NCBI GenBank assembly: GCA_964652075.1
Contig: CAZYZQ010000043.1
Location: 1 to 19,098 of the forward strand
Length of the DNA stretch: 19,098 bases
Reading direction: 5' to 3'
Origin: CAZYZQ01 sp964652075
GTDB lineage: Bacteria > Bacillota > Clostridia > Oscillospirales > Oscillospiraceae
Shown: piece by piece, positions 1-6,424 of the stretch
How the letters are laid out: the number at the start of each line of letters is the position of its first letter
How positions within the stretch are numbered: the stretch's first letter is position 1
Made by a program: the position numbers and the translations under genes
Notes under the pieces: model-generated
The model's database searches: none
Told to the model about the DNA's origin: nothing
Seen by the model: the letters and a program-made list of their open reading frames with translations, nothing else

Positions 1-1
1 C

Positions 2-670
2 GGTGTCATGGGCAAGGCCCTGACCGATCCGGCCCGTCCGTTCGTCGCCATCCTCGGCGGTGCGAAGGTCTCCGACAAGCTCAATGTTATCAACAACCTG
101 CTCGAGAAGGTCGACACCCTGATTATCGGCGGCGGCATGGCCTACACGTTCCTCGCTGCCAAGGGCTACAACGTCGGCACCTCGCTGCTCGACGAGGAGA
201 AGATCGACTACTGCAAGCAGATGATGGACAAGGCCGAGCAGAAGGGTGTGCAGCTCCTGCTGCCGGTCGACACGGTTGTCGCCGCCAACTTCCCGGACCC
301 GATCGACGGCCCGATCGACGTGATCACCGTTGCCTCCAACGAGATCCCGGCCGACAAGCAGGGTCTCGATATCGGCGAGAAGACCTGCGCGCTGTTCGCG
401 GACGCCGTCAAGAACGCGAAGACCGTCGTCTGGAACGGCCCGATGGGCGTGTTCGAGAACCCGACGCTCGCGAAGGGCACCATCGCGATTGCGCAGGCGC
501 TGGCCGACTCCGACGCCATCACGATCGTCGGCGGCGGCGACTCCGCCGCGGCCTGCGAGCAGCTCGGCTTCGCGGACAAGATCACCCATATCTCCACTGG
601 CGGCGGCGCGTCGCTTGAGTTCCTCGAGGGCAAGGAGCTGCCGGGCATCGCCTGCCTGCTGGACAAATAA
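2..670 (+). CDS. pgk: Phosphoglycerate kinase, C-terminal part (5' end outside window)
   Basis: The reading frame is already open at the left edge, so the gene is cut and only about 222 C-terminal residues are seen of a usual length near 395. The enzyme interconverts 1,3-bisphosphoglycerate + ADP and 3-phosphoglycerate + ATP in cytosolic glycolysis. The visible part is the nucleotide-binding domain: LGGAKVSDK near the start, IGGGMAYTFL, the VVWNGPMGVFE loop, GGGDSAAA and the terminal STGGGASLEFLEGKELPG block, all typical of Pgk. The internal ATG at position 8 is not the true start, because family similarity runs from the first codon. tpiA follows 93 bases downstream on the same strand, the common pgk-tpiA order of Firmicutes, so the two are probably co-transcribed. 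Identity is certain; the only limit is the missing 5' end. Confidence 0.97.
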   Translation, partial: GVMGKALTDPARPFVAILGGAKVSDKLNVINNLLEKVDTLIIGGGMAYTFLAAKGYNVGTSLLDEEKIDYCKQMMDKAEQKGVQLLLPVDTVVAANFPDPIDGPIDVITVASNEIPADKQGLDIGEKTCALFADAVKNAKTVVWNGPMGVFENPTLAKGTIAIAQALADSDAITIVGGGDSAAACEQLGFADKITHISTGGGASLEFLEGKELPGIACLLDK

Positions 671-700
671 GTTCCCGCGTTTACAAAACATCAAACTGCG

Positions 701-720
701 TCGGGGCTGTCAGGCCCCGG
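701..720 (+). other. Intercistronic stem-loop between pgk and tpiA
   Basis: CGGGGC (702-707) and GCCCCG (714-719) form a 6-bp GC-only stem with a six-base loop. No T-run follows, so it does not look like a terminator. It may instead be an RNA processing or stability element that sets pgk versus tpiA mRNA levels. That role is inference. Confidence 0.45.
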
Positions 721-763
721 CGCGGTATGAAAACGATACGGTAGATATAAGGAGTTAACACAA

Positions 764-1540
764 ATGAATCGTAAATACCGCAAGACTGTCATCGCCGGTA
801 ACTGGAAGATGAACAAGACCCCGTCTGAGACCAAGGCGTTCATGACCGCGCTGAAGGCCACCATGCCGAAGGGCCGCTGGTGCGACGTCGTGCTGTGCGT
901 CCCGGCTGTCGACATCACGACCGCTGTGCGCGCCATGCGCGAGACCCGCATCGGCATCGGCGCCGAGAATGTCCACGCCATGGAGTCCGGCGCCTACACA
1001 GGCGAGATCAGCGCCCCGATGCTCGTGGACGCCGGCTGCAAGTACGTCATCATCGGCCACTCCGAGCGCCGCGCCATGGGCGAGACGGATAACGACGTCA
1101 ACGCCAAGGTCAAGGCTGCCATCGCCGCCGAGCTGAACCCGATCATGTGCTGCGGCGAGAGCCTCGAGCAGCGTGAGCAGGGTATCACCGACGAGTGGAT
1201 CGCCATGCAGATCAAGGCCGGCCTGAACGGCGTGCCGGAGGACAAGATCCGCAAGGTCATCATCGCCTACGAGCCGATCTGGGCGATCGGCACCGGCAAG
1301 ACCGCGACCCCGGAGCAGGCGGAGGAAGTCTGCGAGAACATCCGTGCGGTCATCCGCAAGCTGTACGGCGCAAAGATCGCCCGCGCGATCTCCATCCTGT
1401 ACGGCGGCTCCATGAACGACAAGAACGCGTTCGACCTGCTGGCCAAGCCCGACATCGACGGCGGCCTGATCGGCGGCGCGTCCCTCGTCCCCGAGAAGTT
1501 CATCAAGATCATCGAGGCGGCCAACCAGCCCCAGATGTAA
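764..1540 (+). CDS. tpiA: Triosephosphate isomerase
   Basis: 258 residues, the normal size for the family. It interconverts dihydroxyacetone phosphate and glyceraldehyde 3-phosphate in glycolysis, as a cytosolic TIM-barrel dimer. Visible catalytic features are Lys15 in AGNWKMN, His99 in IIGHSERR, Glu170 in the AYEPIWAIGTG signature, and the phosphate-binding LYGGSM and GGLIGGASL loops near the C-terminus. The ATG at 764 follows an AAGGAG ribosome site at about 8 bases spacing, which fixes the start. It lies downstream of pgk, presumably in one operon, and is closed by a strong hairpin terminator 11 bases after the stop. No key residue is missing. Confidence 0.98.
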   Translation: MNRKYRKTVIAGNWKMNKTPSETKAFMTALKATMPKGRWCDVVLCVPAVDITTAVRAMRETRIGIGAENVHAMESGAYTGEISAPMLVDAGCKYVIIGHSERRAMGETDNDVNAKVKAAIAAELNPIMCCGESLEQREQGITDEWIAMQIKAGLNGVPEDKIRKVIIAYEPIWAIGTGKTATPEQAEEVCENIRAVIRKLYGAKIARAISILYGGSMNDKNAFDLLAKPDIDGGLIGGASLVPEKFIKIIEAANQPQM

Positions 1541-1550
1541 GAAATGAGAA

Positions 1551-1584
1551 CCCGCCCCGGCGCTGTGCGCCGGGGCGGGTTTTT
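1551..1584. terminator. Rho-independent terminator after tpiA, probably also serving vanS-like gene
   Basis: A perfect 12-bp stem, 1551-1562 with 1568-1579, has a five-base loop and is followed by TTTTT (1580-1584) on the plus strand. The convergent histidine kinase gene stops at 1599. On the minus strand the stem is followed by TTCTCATTTC, so it may work in both directions, less strongly leftward. Confidence 0.9.
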
Positions 1585-1598
1585 CGCGCTTTCGCATG

Positions 1599-2729
1599 TC
1601 ACGGCCTCCCGCGCGGGAGGGTGACGAGGAACCGGGTTGTCTCCGCGTCGCTTTCCGCGCGGAGCTCGCCGCCGTGCAGGCGTATGATGTCGCGCGCAAT
1701 GGCAAGGCCGAGCCCCGCGCCGCCGGTGTCGCTGGCCCGGGCGGGGTCTGTGCGGTAGAATTTTTCAAAGATTTTTTCAAGCTGCGATGCCGGGATGCTG
1801 CCCGGATTTTGAAAGACGAGGTGCAAGAATGCCGCATCCTCGCTGGCGGATACCCGAATCGCGCCGCCCGGCGCGCCGTAGGCGACGGCGTTTTTGAGCA
1901 GGTTGTTGAACGCGCGCGCCAGCTTTTCGGCGTCGCCCCAGAGCGTGATTCCCTCGTCCACCTGAAGCTCGACGGCCTTTCCAGTCTTCTGCAACAGGGG
2001 GTACAGCTCGTCCGAGAGCTGGACAAGCAGGTAGCAGAGGTTGCTCTGCGTCTTTGCGAGCGGCACGGCCTGTAGATGGTAGCGCGTCAGTTCAAAGAAT
2101 TCGCAGACCATCTGTTCCAGCCGGTTCGCCTTTTCGCGCACGATGTGCAGATACTTCCGCCGCGCCTGCTCCGGCAGCGCGCGGTTTTCATCAAGCAGGC
2201 TCAGATAGCCGATGACGGAGGTCAGCGGCGTGCGGATATCGTGCGCAAGATAGACGATCATGTCGTTTTTCTGCTGCTCCTGTAGCCGCGACTCCGCCTC
2301 GCGCCGTTGGAGCGCCTGCTTTGCCAGATTGAGCTTATGCTCGACGAATTCCAGCTCGGGCGGCAGGGAGATCGGCCCCTGGCCGTCCACGATCCGGTCG
2401 ATGCCGCGCGCGATCTGCATGAAGTAGGACTGGAACGAGCGCAGCTGGAGCCAGAACAGCAGCGCCATGAACAGAAGGATGATGACGCCGATGCAGTAGT
2501 CCAGATTCGGCGAGCGAATGCGGTTGTAGTAGAATTGGAGCGCCTGCTCCCGGTTCATGGAAAACAGCACGCCGATCCAGTGGACGAGCCAGTTTGCCAG
2601 ATGCCCGCGCGCAAGCTCACGAAGCAACAGAACGGCCGCGGTGGCCAGCGCGGTCAGGCACAGCGCCCGGAGGAACAGGATCCGGCGCAGCTTCGCAAAC
2701 CCCCGCCGCAGCTCTTTTTTCTCATTCAA
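1599..2729 (-). CDS. VanS-like sensor histidine kinase
   Basis: 376 residues. Two membrane segments (about 18-36 and 77-95) flank a short outer loop of about 40 residues. A HAMP-like/linker region follows, then the HisKA motif YLAHDIRTPLTSVIGYLSLL with phospho-acceptor His163. The ATPase domain shows N-box NNLLKNAVAY, FEKFYR and G-box GGAGLGLAIARDI. Layout and motifs closely resemble VanS of enterococcal VanA operons, including the short outer loop and the DNARSSDTGGAGLGLAIA-like block. It should phosphorylate the VanR-like regulator encoded just upstream. The start is TTG at 2729, inside the end of the regulator gene (overlap 8 bases), so translation is probably coupled; no in-frame ATG exists before the first membrane segment. 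The signal sensed is unknown: no vanH/A/X ligase genes are in the window, so resistance should not be assumed. Confidence 0.9.
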   Translation of the reverse strand: MNEKKELRRGFAKLRRILFLRALCLTALATAAVLLLRELARGHLANWLVHWIGVLFSMNREQALQFYYNRIRSPNLDYCIGVIILLFMALLFWLQLRSFQSYFMQIARGIDRIVDGQGPISLPPELEFVEHKLNLAKQALQRREAESRLQEQQKNDMIVYLAHDIRTPLTSVIGYLSLLDENRALPEQARRKYLHIVREKANRLEQMVCEFFELTRYHLQAVPLAKTQSNLCYLLVQLSDELYPLLQKTGKAVELQVDEGITLWGDAEKLARAFNNLLKNAVAYGAPGGAIRVSASEDAAFLHLVFQNPGSIPASQLEKIFEKFYRTDPARASDTGGAGLGLAIARDIIRLHGGELRAESDAETTRFLVTLPRGRP

Positions 2730-3417
2730 GCTTATACCCCACTCCCCAGACGGTTGTGATATAGTTTTTCCCCGCCGCCCTGTCCGTTTTTTCGCGCAAG
2801 TGCCGGATGTGCGCGGTGATGGTGTTGTTATTCTTGGAGAAATACTCGTCCGCCCAGATCGCGCGGAACAGGCTCTCCGCGCTGACGACGCTGCCCTGAT
2901 GCTCCAGCAGAATTTGCAGGATGGAAAATTCCGTCGGCGTCAGGGAGAGCGGCGCGCCGTCCGCGCTGCATGTATGTGCCTGGACGTCCATCCGCAGGCC
3001 GCCGTAGGCCAGCACACCCGCCGCCTCCGGTGTGCCGGGGGACTGGTAGGTTCTGTAGCGCCGCAGCTGCGCCTTGACGCGCGCGACCAGCTCGAGCGGG
3101 TGGAAGGGCTTGGTCATATAGTCGTCCGCGCCGAGCGTCAGGCCGGTGATCTTGTCCAGCTCCTCGCCGCGCGCGGAGAGAAACAGAATGGGGTAGGTCT
3201 GCCCCGCGCCGCGGATGGCGCGGCAGAGCGCAAAGCCGTCGATGTCCGGCAGCATGATGTCCAGAATCGCCAGGTCGAGCGGCGTGCGCGCGATGCAGGC
3301 GAGCGCGGACTGCCCGTCGTAGAACTTGCAGACCTCCATGCCCTCGTTTTGCAGATAGACCTCGATCAGATCCGTGATCTCTTTTTCGTCGTCCACAACC
3401 AGAATTTTTTCGTGCAA
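2722..3417 (-). CDS. VanR-like OmpR-family response regulator
   Basis: About 231 residues: receiver domain (KILVVDDE; phospho-acceptor Asp53 in LAILDIMLP; KPF lysine near residue 106) and a C-terminal winged helix with LSLTPTEFSIL, the NNTITAHIRHLREK recognition region and VWGVGYKLE. These strings closely match VanR. It would bind DNA when phosphorylated by the VanS-like kinase encoded next to it. Start choice: the frame is open to a GTG at 3426, but that codon overlaps the ribosome site GGGAGG (3426-3431). The TTG at 3417 lies 8 bases after that site and begins the conserved HEKILVVDDE, so 3417 is preferred. A near-consensus promoter lies directly upstream, so the pair can be transcribed without the methyltransferase gene. 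Target genes cannot be read from this window. Confidence 0.92.
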   Translation of the reverse strand: MHEKILVVDDEKEITDLIEVYLQNEGMEVCKFYDGQSALACIARTPLDLAILDIMLPDIDGFALCRAIRGAGQTYPILFLSARGEELDKITGLTLGADDYMTKPFHPLELVARVKAQLRRYRTYQSPGTPEAAGVLAYGGLRMDVQAHTCSADGAPLSLTPTEFSILQILLEHQGSVVSAESLFRAIWADEYFSKNNNTITAHIRHLREKTDRAAGKNYITTVWGVGYKLE

Positions 3418-3437
3418 GAGAACCACCTCCCGTTCCT

Positions 3438-3466
3438 ATCATACTGCGCAGGCACGCAGATTTCAA
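3438..3466 (-). promoter_or_regulatory. Promoter of the vanR/vanS-like pair
   Basis: On the minus strand TTGAAA (3466-3461), a 17-base spacer and TATGAT (3443-3438). It overlaps the stop codon of the upstream methyltransferase. The expected start of transcription is near 3431, leaving a leader of only about 14 bases that begins with the ribosome site. Confidence 0.6.
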
Positions 3467-4233
3467 GGCCGGGGCAGGGAGCGCACCTTCCGTGCGCGGA
3501 CAAATACGCTGGGCGCGGGGTGCAGCGGCCCGAGCAGACGCTGGAGCGGCCCCTCCAGCGCCGCGAGGCGCTTTTGCCCGACCAGACGCTTGAGAAGGGG
3601 CAGGCGGAAGATGGAAACAGCCAGCTCCGCCTCGATCTCGAACCCGTTCCGGCGAAGCATCTCTTTGATGTAGGCGGGGTGGAAATTGTAGTAAACATTC
3701 TGCTTGCGGGCGCTGGGCCGGTGCGAAAAGGGATGCAGGTTCGGCCGGCGCAGCAGCCAGCGCAGCACTTCCAGCAGGTTCCGCTTGTTGGCGTACTCCA
3801 AGACAAAGCTCCCGTTGTCGCGCAGGACATAGTTCACCTGCCGGAAAAAATCCGGTACGGATTCCACGTGGTGCAGCACCCGCACGCAGACGGCGTTGTC
3901 GAACAGCCAGCCCGCCGCGTCCAGCTCGTACAGGTTGACGCGGCGGCATGAGACGTGATCCAGCCCGAGCTGCCGGACGCGCGCCTCCGCCTGCGCCAGC
4001 AGCGGCGCGGCGAAGTCCGTCAGCACAACGCGGCTGCACCGTGGCGCGTAGACGTCCACGAGCCGCCCGTAGCCCGCGCCGATCTCAAGGCAAGTCCCAG
4101 ACCATTGCCGCGTCAGCCGCCGCAGCGCAATGCGCTCGGCGGCGTCCTCGTAGTCCCGTTTCCCGTCCGCCCAGAACGCGGCGTAGTCCGTGCCGCTGTA
4201 ATCACAGATCCGATGCTCCTGCGTCTGTCTCAT
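3463..4233 (-). CDS. Class I SAM-dependent methyltransferase
   Basis: 256 residues, no signal peptide or membrane segment, so cytosolic. The Rossmann methyltransferase core is visible: SAM-binding motif I LEIGAGYGRL (about residues 49-58), an acidic end of strand 2 (VVLTDF), a motif II/III region (RVNLYEL, DNAVCVRVLHHV), and a post-core segment FVLEYANKRN. The C-terminal third (about 165-256) is basic and looks like an accessory or substrate cap region; substrate unknown. Start ATG 4233 follows AGGAAAGCGAGG. It lies upstream of the VanR/VanS-like pair in the same direction with a gap of about 45 bases, so it may be partly co-transcribed, though the pair has its own promoter. Small-molecule, lipid or quinone methylation are all possible; the family does not decide it. 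Confidence 0.85.
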   Translation of the reverse strand: MRQTQEHRICDYSGTDYAAFWADGKRDYEDAAERIALRRLTRQWSGTCLEIGAGYGRLVDVYAPRCSRVVLTDFAAPLLAQAEARVRQLGLDHVSCRRVNLYELDAAGWLFDNAVCVRVLHHVESVPDFFRQVNYVLRDNGSFVLEYANKRNLLEVLRWLLRRPNLHPFSHRPSARKQNVYYNFHPAYIKEMLRRNGFEIEAELAVSIFRLPLLKRLVGQKRLAALEGPLQRLLGPLHPAPSVFVRARKVRSLPRP

Positions 4234-4271
4234 TTGTCCGCAGCCTCGCTTTCCTGTCGCTTGATGGGACT

Positions 4272-4280
4272 ATCCTAGCA
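4272..4280 (-). promoter_or_regulatory. Possible extended -10 promoter of the methyltransferase gene
   Basis: TGCTAGGAT on the minus strand (4280-4272) fits a TGn extended -10 box, about 39 bases before the ATG at 4233. No convincing -35 box is seen 17 bases upstream, so this is a weak call based on the extended -10 alone. Confidence 0.35.
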
Positions 4281-4309
4281 CGCGCCGCGTGGGAATGCCT
4301 GCCTGCGCG

Positions 4310-4340
4310 CGGCAGATTTTCTGCCGGAAAACGGCAGAAA
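4310..4340. repeat. Three alternating half-sites (CGGCAGA / TCTGCCG / CGGCAGA)
   Basis: CGGCAGA at 4310-4316, TCTGCCG at 4320-4326 and CGGCAGA at 4332-4338. The middle copy can pair with either neighbour: 7 bp with the left one, or 9 bp (4318-4326 with 4332-4340) with the right one. No T-run follows on either strand, so it is not a normal terminator. It sits just upstream of the methyltransferase promoter candidate and may be a protein-binding site. Confidence 0.5.
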
Positions 4341-4365
4341 TTCCTGCGATTTTGCAAGATGCGGA

Positions 4366-4403
4366 CAAAATACAGCGCCGCGCCCGGTTCCGGGCGCGGC
4401 GCT
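4366..4403 (-). terminator. Terminator after the CBS-domain gene
   Basis: A 14-bp GC-rich stem, 4374-4387 with 4390-4403, with a two-base centre (effectively a tight loop), lies 9 bases after the CBS gene stop. On the minus strand it is followed by GTATTTTG, a short T-run. Confidence 0.75.
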
Positions 4404-4412
4404 GGTCTGTGT

Positions 4413-4817
4413 TTACTCCAGATACGTCTTCTGAAAGTGCTCGATAATCGCTTTTCGCGGGACGATGCCGATGAACGCGCCCTTGTCGTCGATGACGGGG
4501 ACGAAGTTCTGCTGCGCGGTGGTCGCGACGAGGTCGCGGATGTCGGTCGTGACCAGCACCGGCGCGTTGTCCTTGCGGTGGGGGATGTCCATGATGCGCG
4601 TCTCCTCGGCGAGCTTCTGGTCGAAATGGCACTGGTTTTTCAGCGCCCAGAGCAGGTCGCCCTCGCAGATCGCGCCGCGGTAGGCCCCGCCGCGCGTGAG
4701 GATCGGCAGCGAGGTGTAGCTGCAATTTTCCAGCTTTTCCATGGCCTGCCGGATGGTGAAATCGTCATAGACATAGCTGCAGGTGGCCTTGGGGGTCAGG
4801 AAGAACAGAATATTCAT
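4413..4817 (-). CDS. Small protein with two CBS domains
   Basis: 134 residues, made of almost nothing but a CBS pair (Bateman module). The first repeat spans about residues 14-64 (DDFTIRQAMEKLENCSYTSLPIL...GAICEGDLLWAL); the second about 77-130 (IMDIPHRKDNAPVLVTTDI...FVPVIDDKGAFIGIVPRKAIIEHF). CBS pairs usually bind adenine nucleotides or SAM and act as regulatory sensors; stand-alone forms often influence another protein. No enzyme domain is attached. ATG 4817 follows a strong GGAGCGGAGG ribosome site. A single-gene unit: own terminator 9 bases downstream and a promoter-like TATAAT upstream. The partner is unknown. Confidence 0.88.
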   Translation of the reverse strand: MNILFFLTPKATCSYVYDDFTIRQAMEKLENCSYTSLPILTRGGAYRGAICEGDLLWALKNQCHFDQKLAEETRIMDIPHRKDNAPVLVTTDIRDLVATTAQQNFVPVIDDKGAFIGIVPRKAIIEHFQKTYLE

Positions 4818-4840
4818 ATCCCTCCGCTCCTTTCAATTTT

Positions 4841-4846
4841 ATTATA
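4841..4846 (-). promoter_or_regulatory. Possible -10 box of the CBS-domain gene
   Basis: A consensus TATAAT on the minus strand (4846-4841) lies about 24 bases before the ATG at 4817. No good -35 is seen at 16-18 bases; a TGACAT-like hexamer sits about 20 bases away. Only the -10 is supported. Confidence 0.4.
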
Positions 4847-4916
4847 CAGCACCCGTCGCGGCAGGATGTCACGAATTTGTAAATTGTGGCGGATTCCGCC
4901 GTGTGCGCGCAGTTTC

Positions 4917-4944
4917 TTGCAATTTGTCGAAATTCTGCTATAAT
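4917..4944 (+). promoter_or_regulatory. Promoter of the acetyltransferase-metF-metH-L,D-transpeptidase operon
   Basis: TTGCAA (4917-4922), a 16-base spacer and consensus TATAAT (4939-4944), with TGC directly before it (extended -10). Transcription would start near 4951, giving a leader of about 38 bases to the ATG at 4989. The leader is too short for a riboswitch. Confidence 0.75.
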
Positions 4945-4988
4945 GAAGTGCAAATACGGCAGTGAATTTGTTCCCGGGAGGAATTTTT

Positions 4989-5555
4989 ATGAAGCATCCT
5001 GCATATGACGCGCTGGCGTCCGGGCAATGGATCAGCATGAACGATCCCGCGCTCTCGGCGGCGAAGAGCCGCGCGCGGACGCTGTGCGAGGCGCTCAACC
5101 GCTCGAGCGAGGCCGAGCCGGAGCACCGGCGCATGATTTTGAAGGAGCTGCTCGGCACGGTCGGCGAGCACGTCACCGTCAAGCCGCCGCTTTTCTGCGA
5201 CTATGGGTTCAACATCCATCTGGGCGACCGCGCGCTCATCAATTTTGACTGCGTGATCCTGGACGCCGCGCCTGTCACAATCGGCGAGGACACGCTGATT
5301 GCGCCGCAGGTCGGCATCTACACGGTCGAGCACCCGCTGGACCCGGCGCACCGCAAGACGGGCGAGATCCGCGGCCGCGCCGTGACCATCGGCAAAAATG
5401 TCTGGATTGGCGGCGGGGCAAAGATCATGCCCGGCGTCACAATCGGAGACGGCGCGGTCATCGCGGGCGGCAGCGTCGTCACGCGCGATATTCCCGCAAA
5501 CACATTGGCCATGGGCGTTCCCGCGCGCGTGGTGCGCAGTCTGGAGGAAACATGA
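4989..5555 (+). CDS. Hexapeptide-repeat sugar O-acetyltransferase (maltose/galactoside acetyltransferase family)
   Basis: 188 residues, the usual length of the LacA/Maa/NodL family. The N-terminal helical cap domain (residues 1-55) is followed by a left-handed beta-helix built from hexapeptides (VTIGED, VTIGKNVWIGGGAKIMPGVTIG, AVIAGGSVV) and the terminal AMGVPARVVR. His115 in YTVEHPLD matches the catalytic histidine position of the family. It should transfer acetyl from acetyl-CoA to a sugar hydroxyl, in the cytosol; the acceptor cannot be predicted. The frame is open from 4962, but ATG 4989 follows GGGAGG at good spacing and begins the conserved cap, so 4989 is chosen. It is the first gene of the metF-metH operon, and its TGA overlaps the metF start. 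A serine or homoserine acceptor is less likely from the sequence type despite the methionine context. Confidence 0.9.
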   Translation: MKHPAYDALASGQWISMNDPALSAAKSRARTLCEALNRSSEAEPEHRRMILKELLGTVGEHVTVKPPLFCDYGFNIHLGDRALINFDCVILDAAPVTIGEDTLIAPQVGIYTVEHPLDPAHRKTGEIRGRAVTIGKNVWIGGGAKIMPGVTIGDGAVIAGGSVVTRDIPANTLAMGVPARVVRSLEET

Positions 5556-6409
5556 TGAAAGTTGTTGATTTGATTACCGCTTCGCGTCCGTCGCTGTCAT
5601 TCGAGGTGTTCCCCCCGAAGACGAGCGACAAGTTCGAGTCGATCCGGAGCGCCACCGAGCAGATCGCGGCGCTGCGGCCCACCTATATGAGCGTGACCTA
5701 CGGCGCGGGCGGCGGCACGAGCGAATATACCGTCTCGATCGCGGCGAACCTGAAAAAGAAGTTCGGTACGCCGGTCGTCGCGCACCTGAGCTGCGTCTCC
5801 TCGACGCGCGAGGGCGTCCGGCGGCAGGTGGCGGCCATCCGGGAGGCGGGCATTGAGAATATTCTCGCTCTGCGCGGCGACCTGCCCGAGGATGGGCAGA
5901 TTTCGCAGGACTTCCGCTACGCGCAGGATCTGATCCCGGAGATCGGCGAAGGCTTCTGCATCGGCGCGGCCTGCTACCCGGAGGGGCACCCGGAGTCGCC
6001 GAACCAGATGGAGGACATCCGCCACCTGAAGGAGAAGGTCGACGCCGGCGCGCAGTACCTCGTCACGCAGATGTTTTTCGACAACAGCGTGTTCTATAAT
6101 TTCCTGTTCAAGATCCGCGACGCGGGCATCACCGTGCCGGTCATTCCCGGCATCATGCCCGTCACGAACGCGAAGCAGATTTCGCGGATCATCAAGCTCT
6201 CCGGGCAGAATGTCCCGGCGAAGTTCCGCTACATTGTTGACCGCTATGCGGACAACCCCGCCGCCATGCGGCAGGCGGGCATCGCGTATACGACGGCGCA
6301 GATCGTCGACCTGTACGCCAACGGCCTGAACGCCGTCCACGTCTACTCGATGAACAACGCCGCGACCGCCGCCACGATTCAGTCGAATCTGTCGGAGATC
6401 CTGAAATAA
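5555..6409 (+). CDS. metF: Methylenetetrahydrofolate reductase
   Basis: 284 residues, the length of single-domain bacterial MetF. It reduces 5,10-methylenetetrahydrofolate to 5-methyltetrahydrofolate with FAD. Visible: SFEVFPPK with the family glutamate (Glu17), TYGAGGG, the NILALRGDLP segment that contacts the flavin, FCIGAACYPEGHPES, the QMFFDN motif, and PVIPGIMPV near residue 200. Two adjacent ATGs exist, 5552 and 5555. GGAGG at 5543-5547 gives 4 bases to the first and 7 to the second, so 5555 is slightly preferred; either way the gene overlaps the acetyltransferase stop, suggesting coupled translation. metH follows after 15 bases, so the product is probably passed straight to MetH for methionine synthesis, or feeds the methyl branch of one-carbon metabolism. 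Confidence 0.96.
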   Translation: MKVVDLITASRPSLSFEVFPPKTSDKFESIRSATEQIAALRPTYMSVTYGAGGGTSEYTVSIAANLKKKFGTPVVAHLSCVSSTREGVRRQVAAIREAGIENILALRGDLPEDGQISQDFRYAQDLIPEIGEGFCIGAACYPEGHPESPNQMEDIRHLKEKVDAGAQYLVTQMFFDNSVFYNFLFKIRDAGITVPVIPGIMPVTNAKQISRIIKLSGQNVPAKFRYIVDRYADNPAAMRQAGIAYTTAQIVDLYANGLNAVHVYSMNNAATAATIQSNLSEILK

Positions 6410-6424
6410 CGGGAGAGGGTTCCC

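Noticed and set aside
755..2026. Long open frame on the minus strand across tpiA and the vanS-like gene
   Set aside because: Covers tpiA antisense and the kinase in a wrong frame and crosses the tpiA terminator.
2557..3951. Long open frame on the plus strand (464 codons)
   Set aside because: Antisense shadow of the VanR/VanS-like and methyltransferase genes; no recognisable domain.
1599..4233. Vancomycin-resistance operon
   Set aside because: Only regulator and sensor resemble Van proteins; the neighbouring gene is a methyltransferase, and no ligase, dehydrogenase or dipeptidase is present.
4818..4988. Possible SAM, cobalamin or T-box riboswitch before the metF-metH operon
   Set aside because: The promoter at 4917-4944 leaves a leader of only about 38 bases and no conserved riboswitch motifs were seen.
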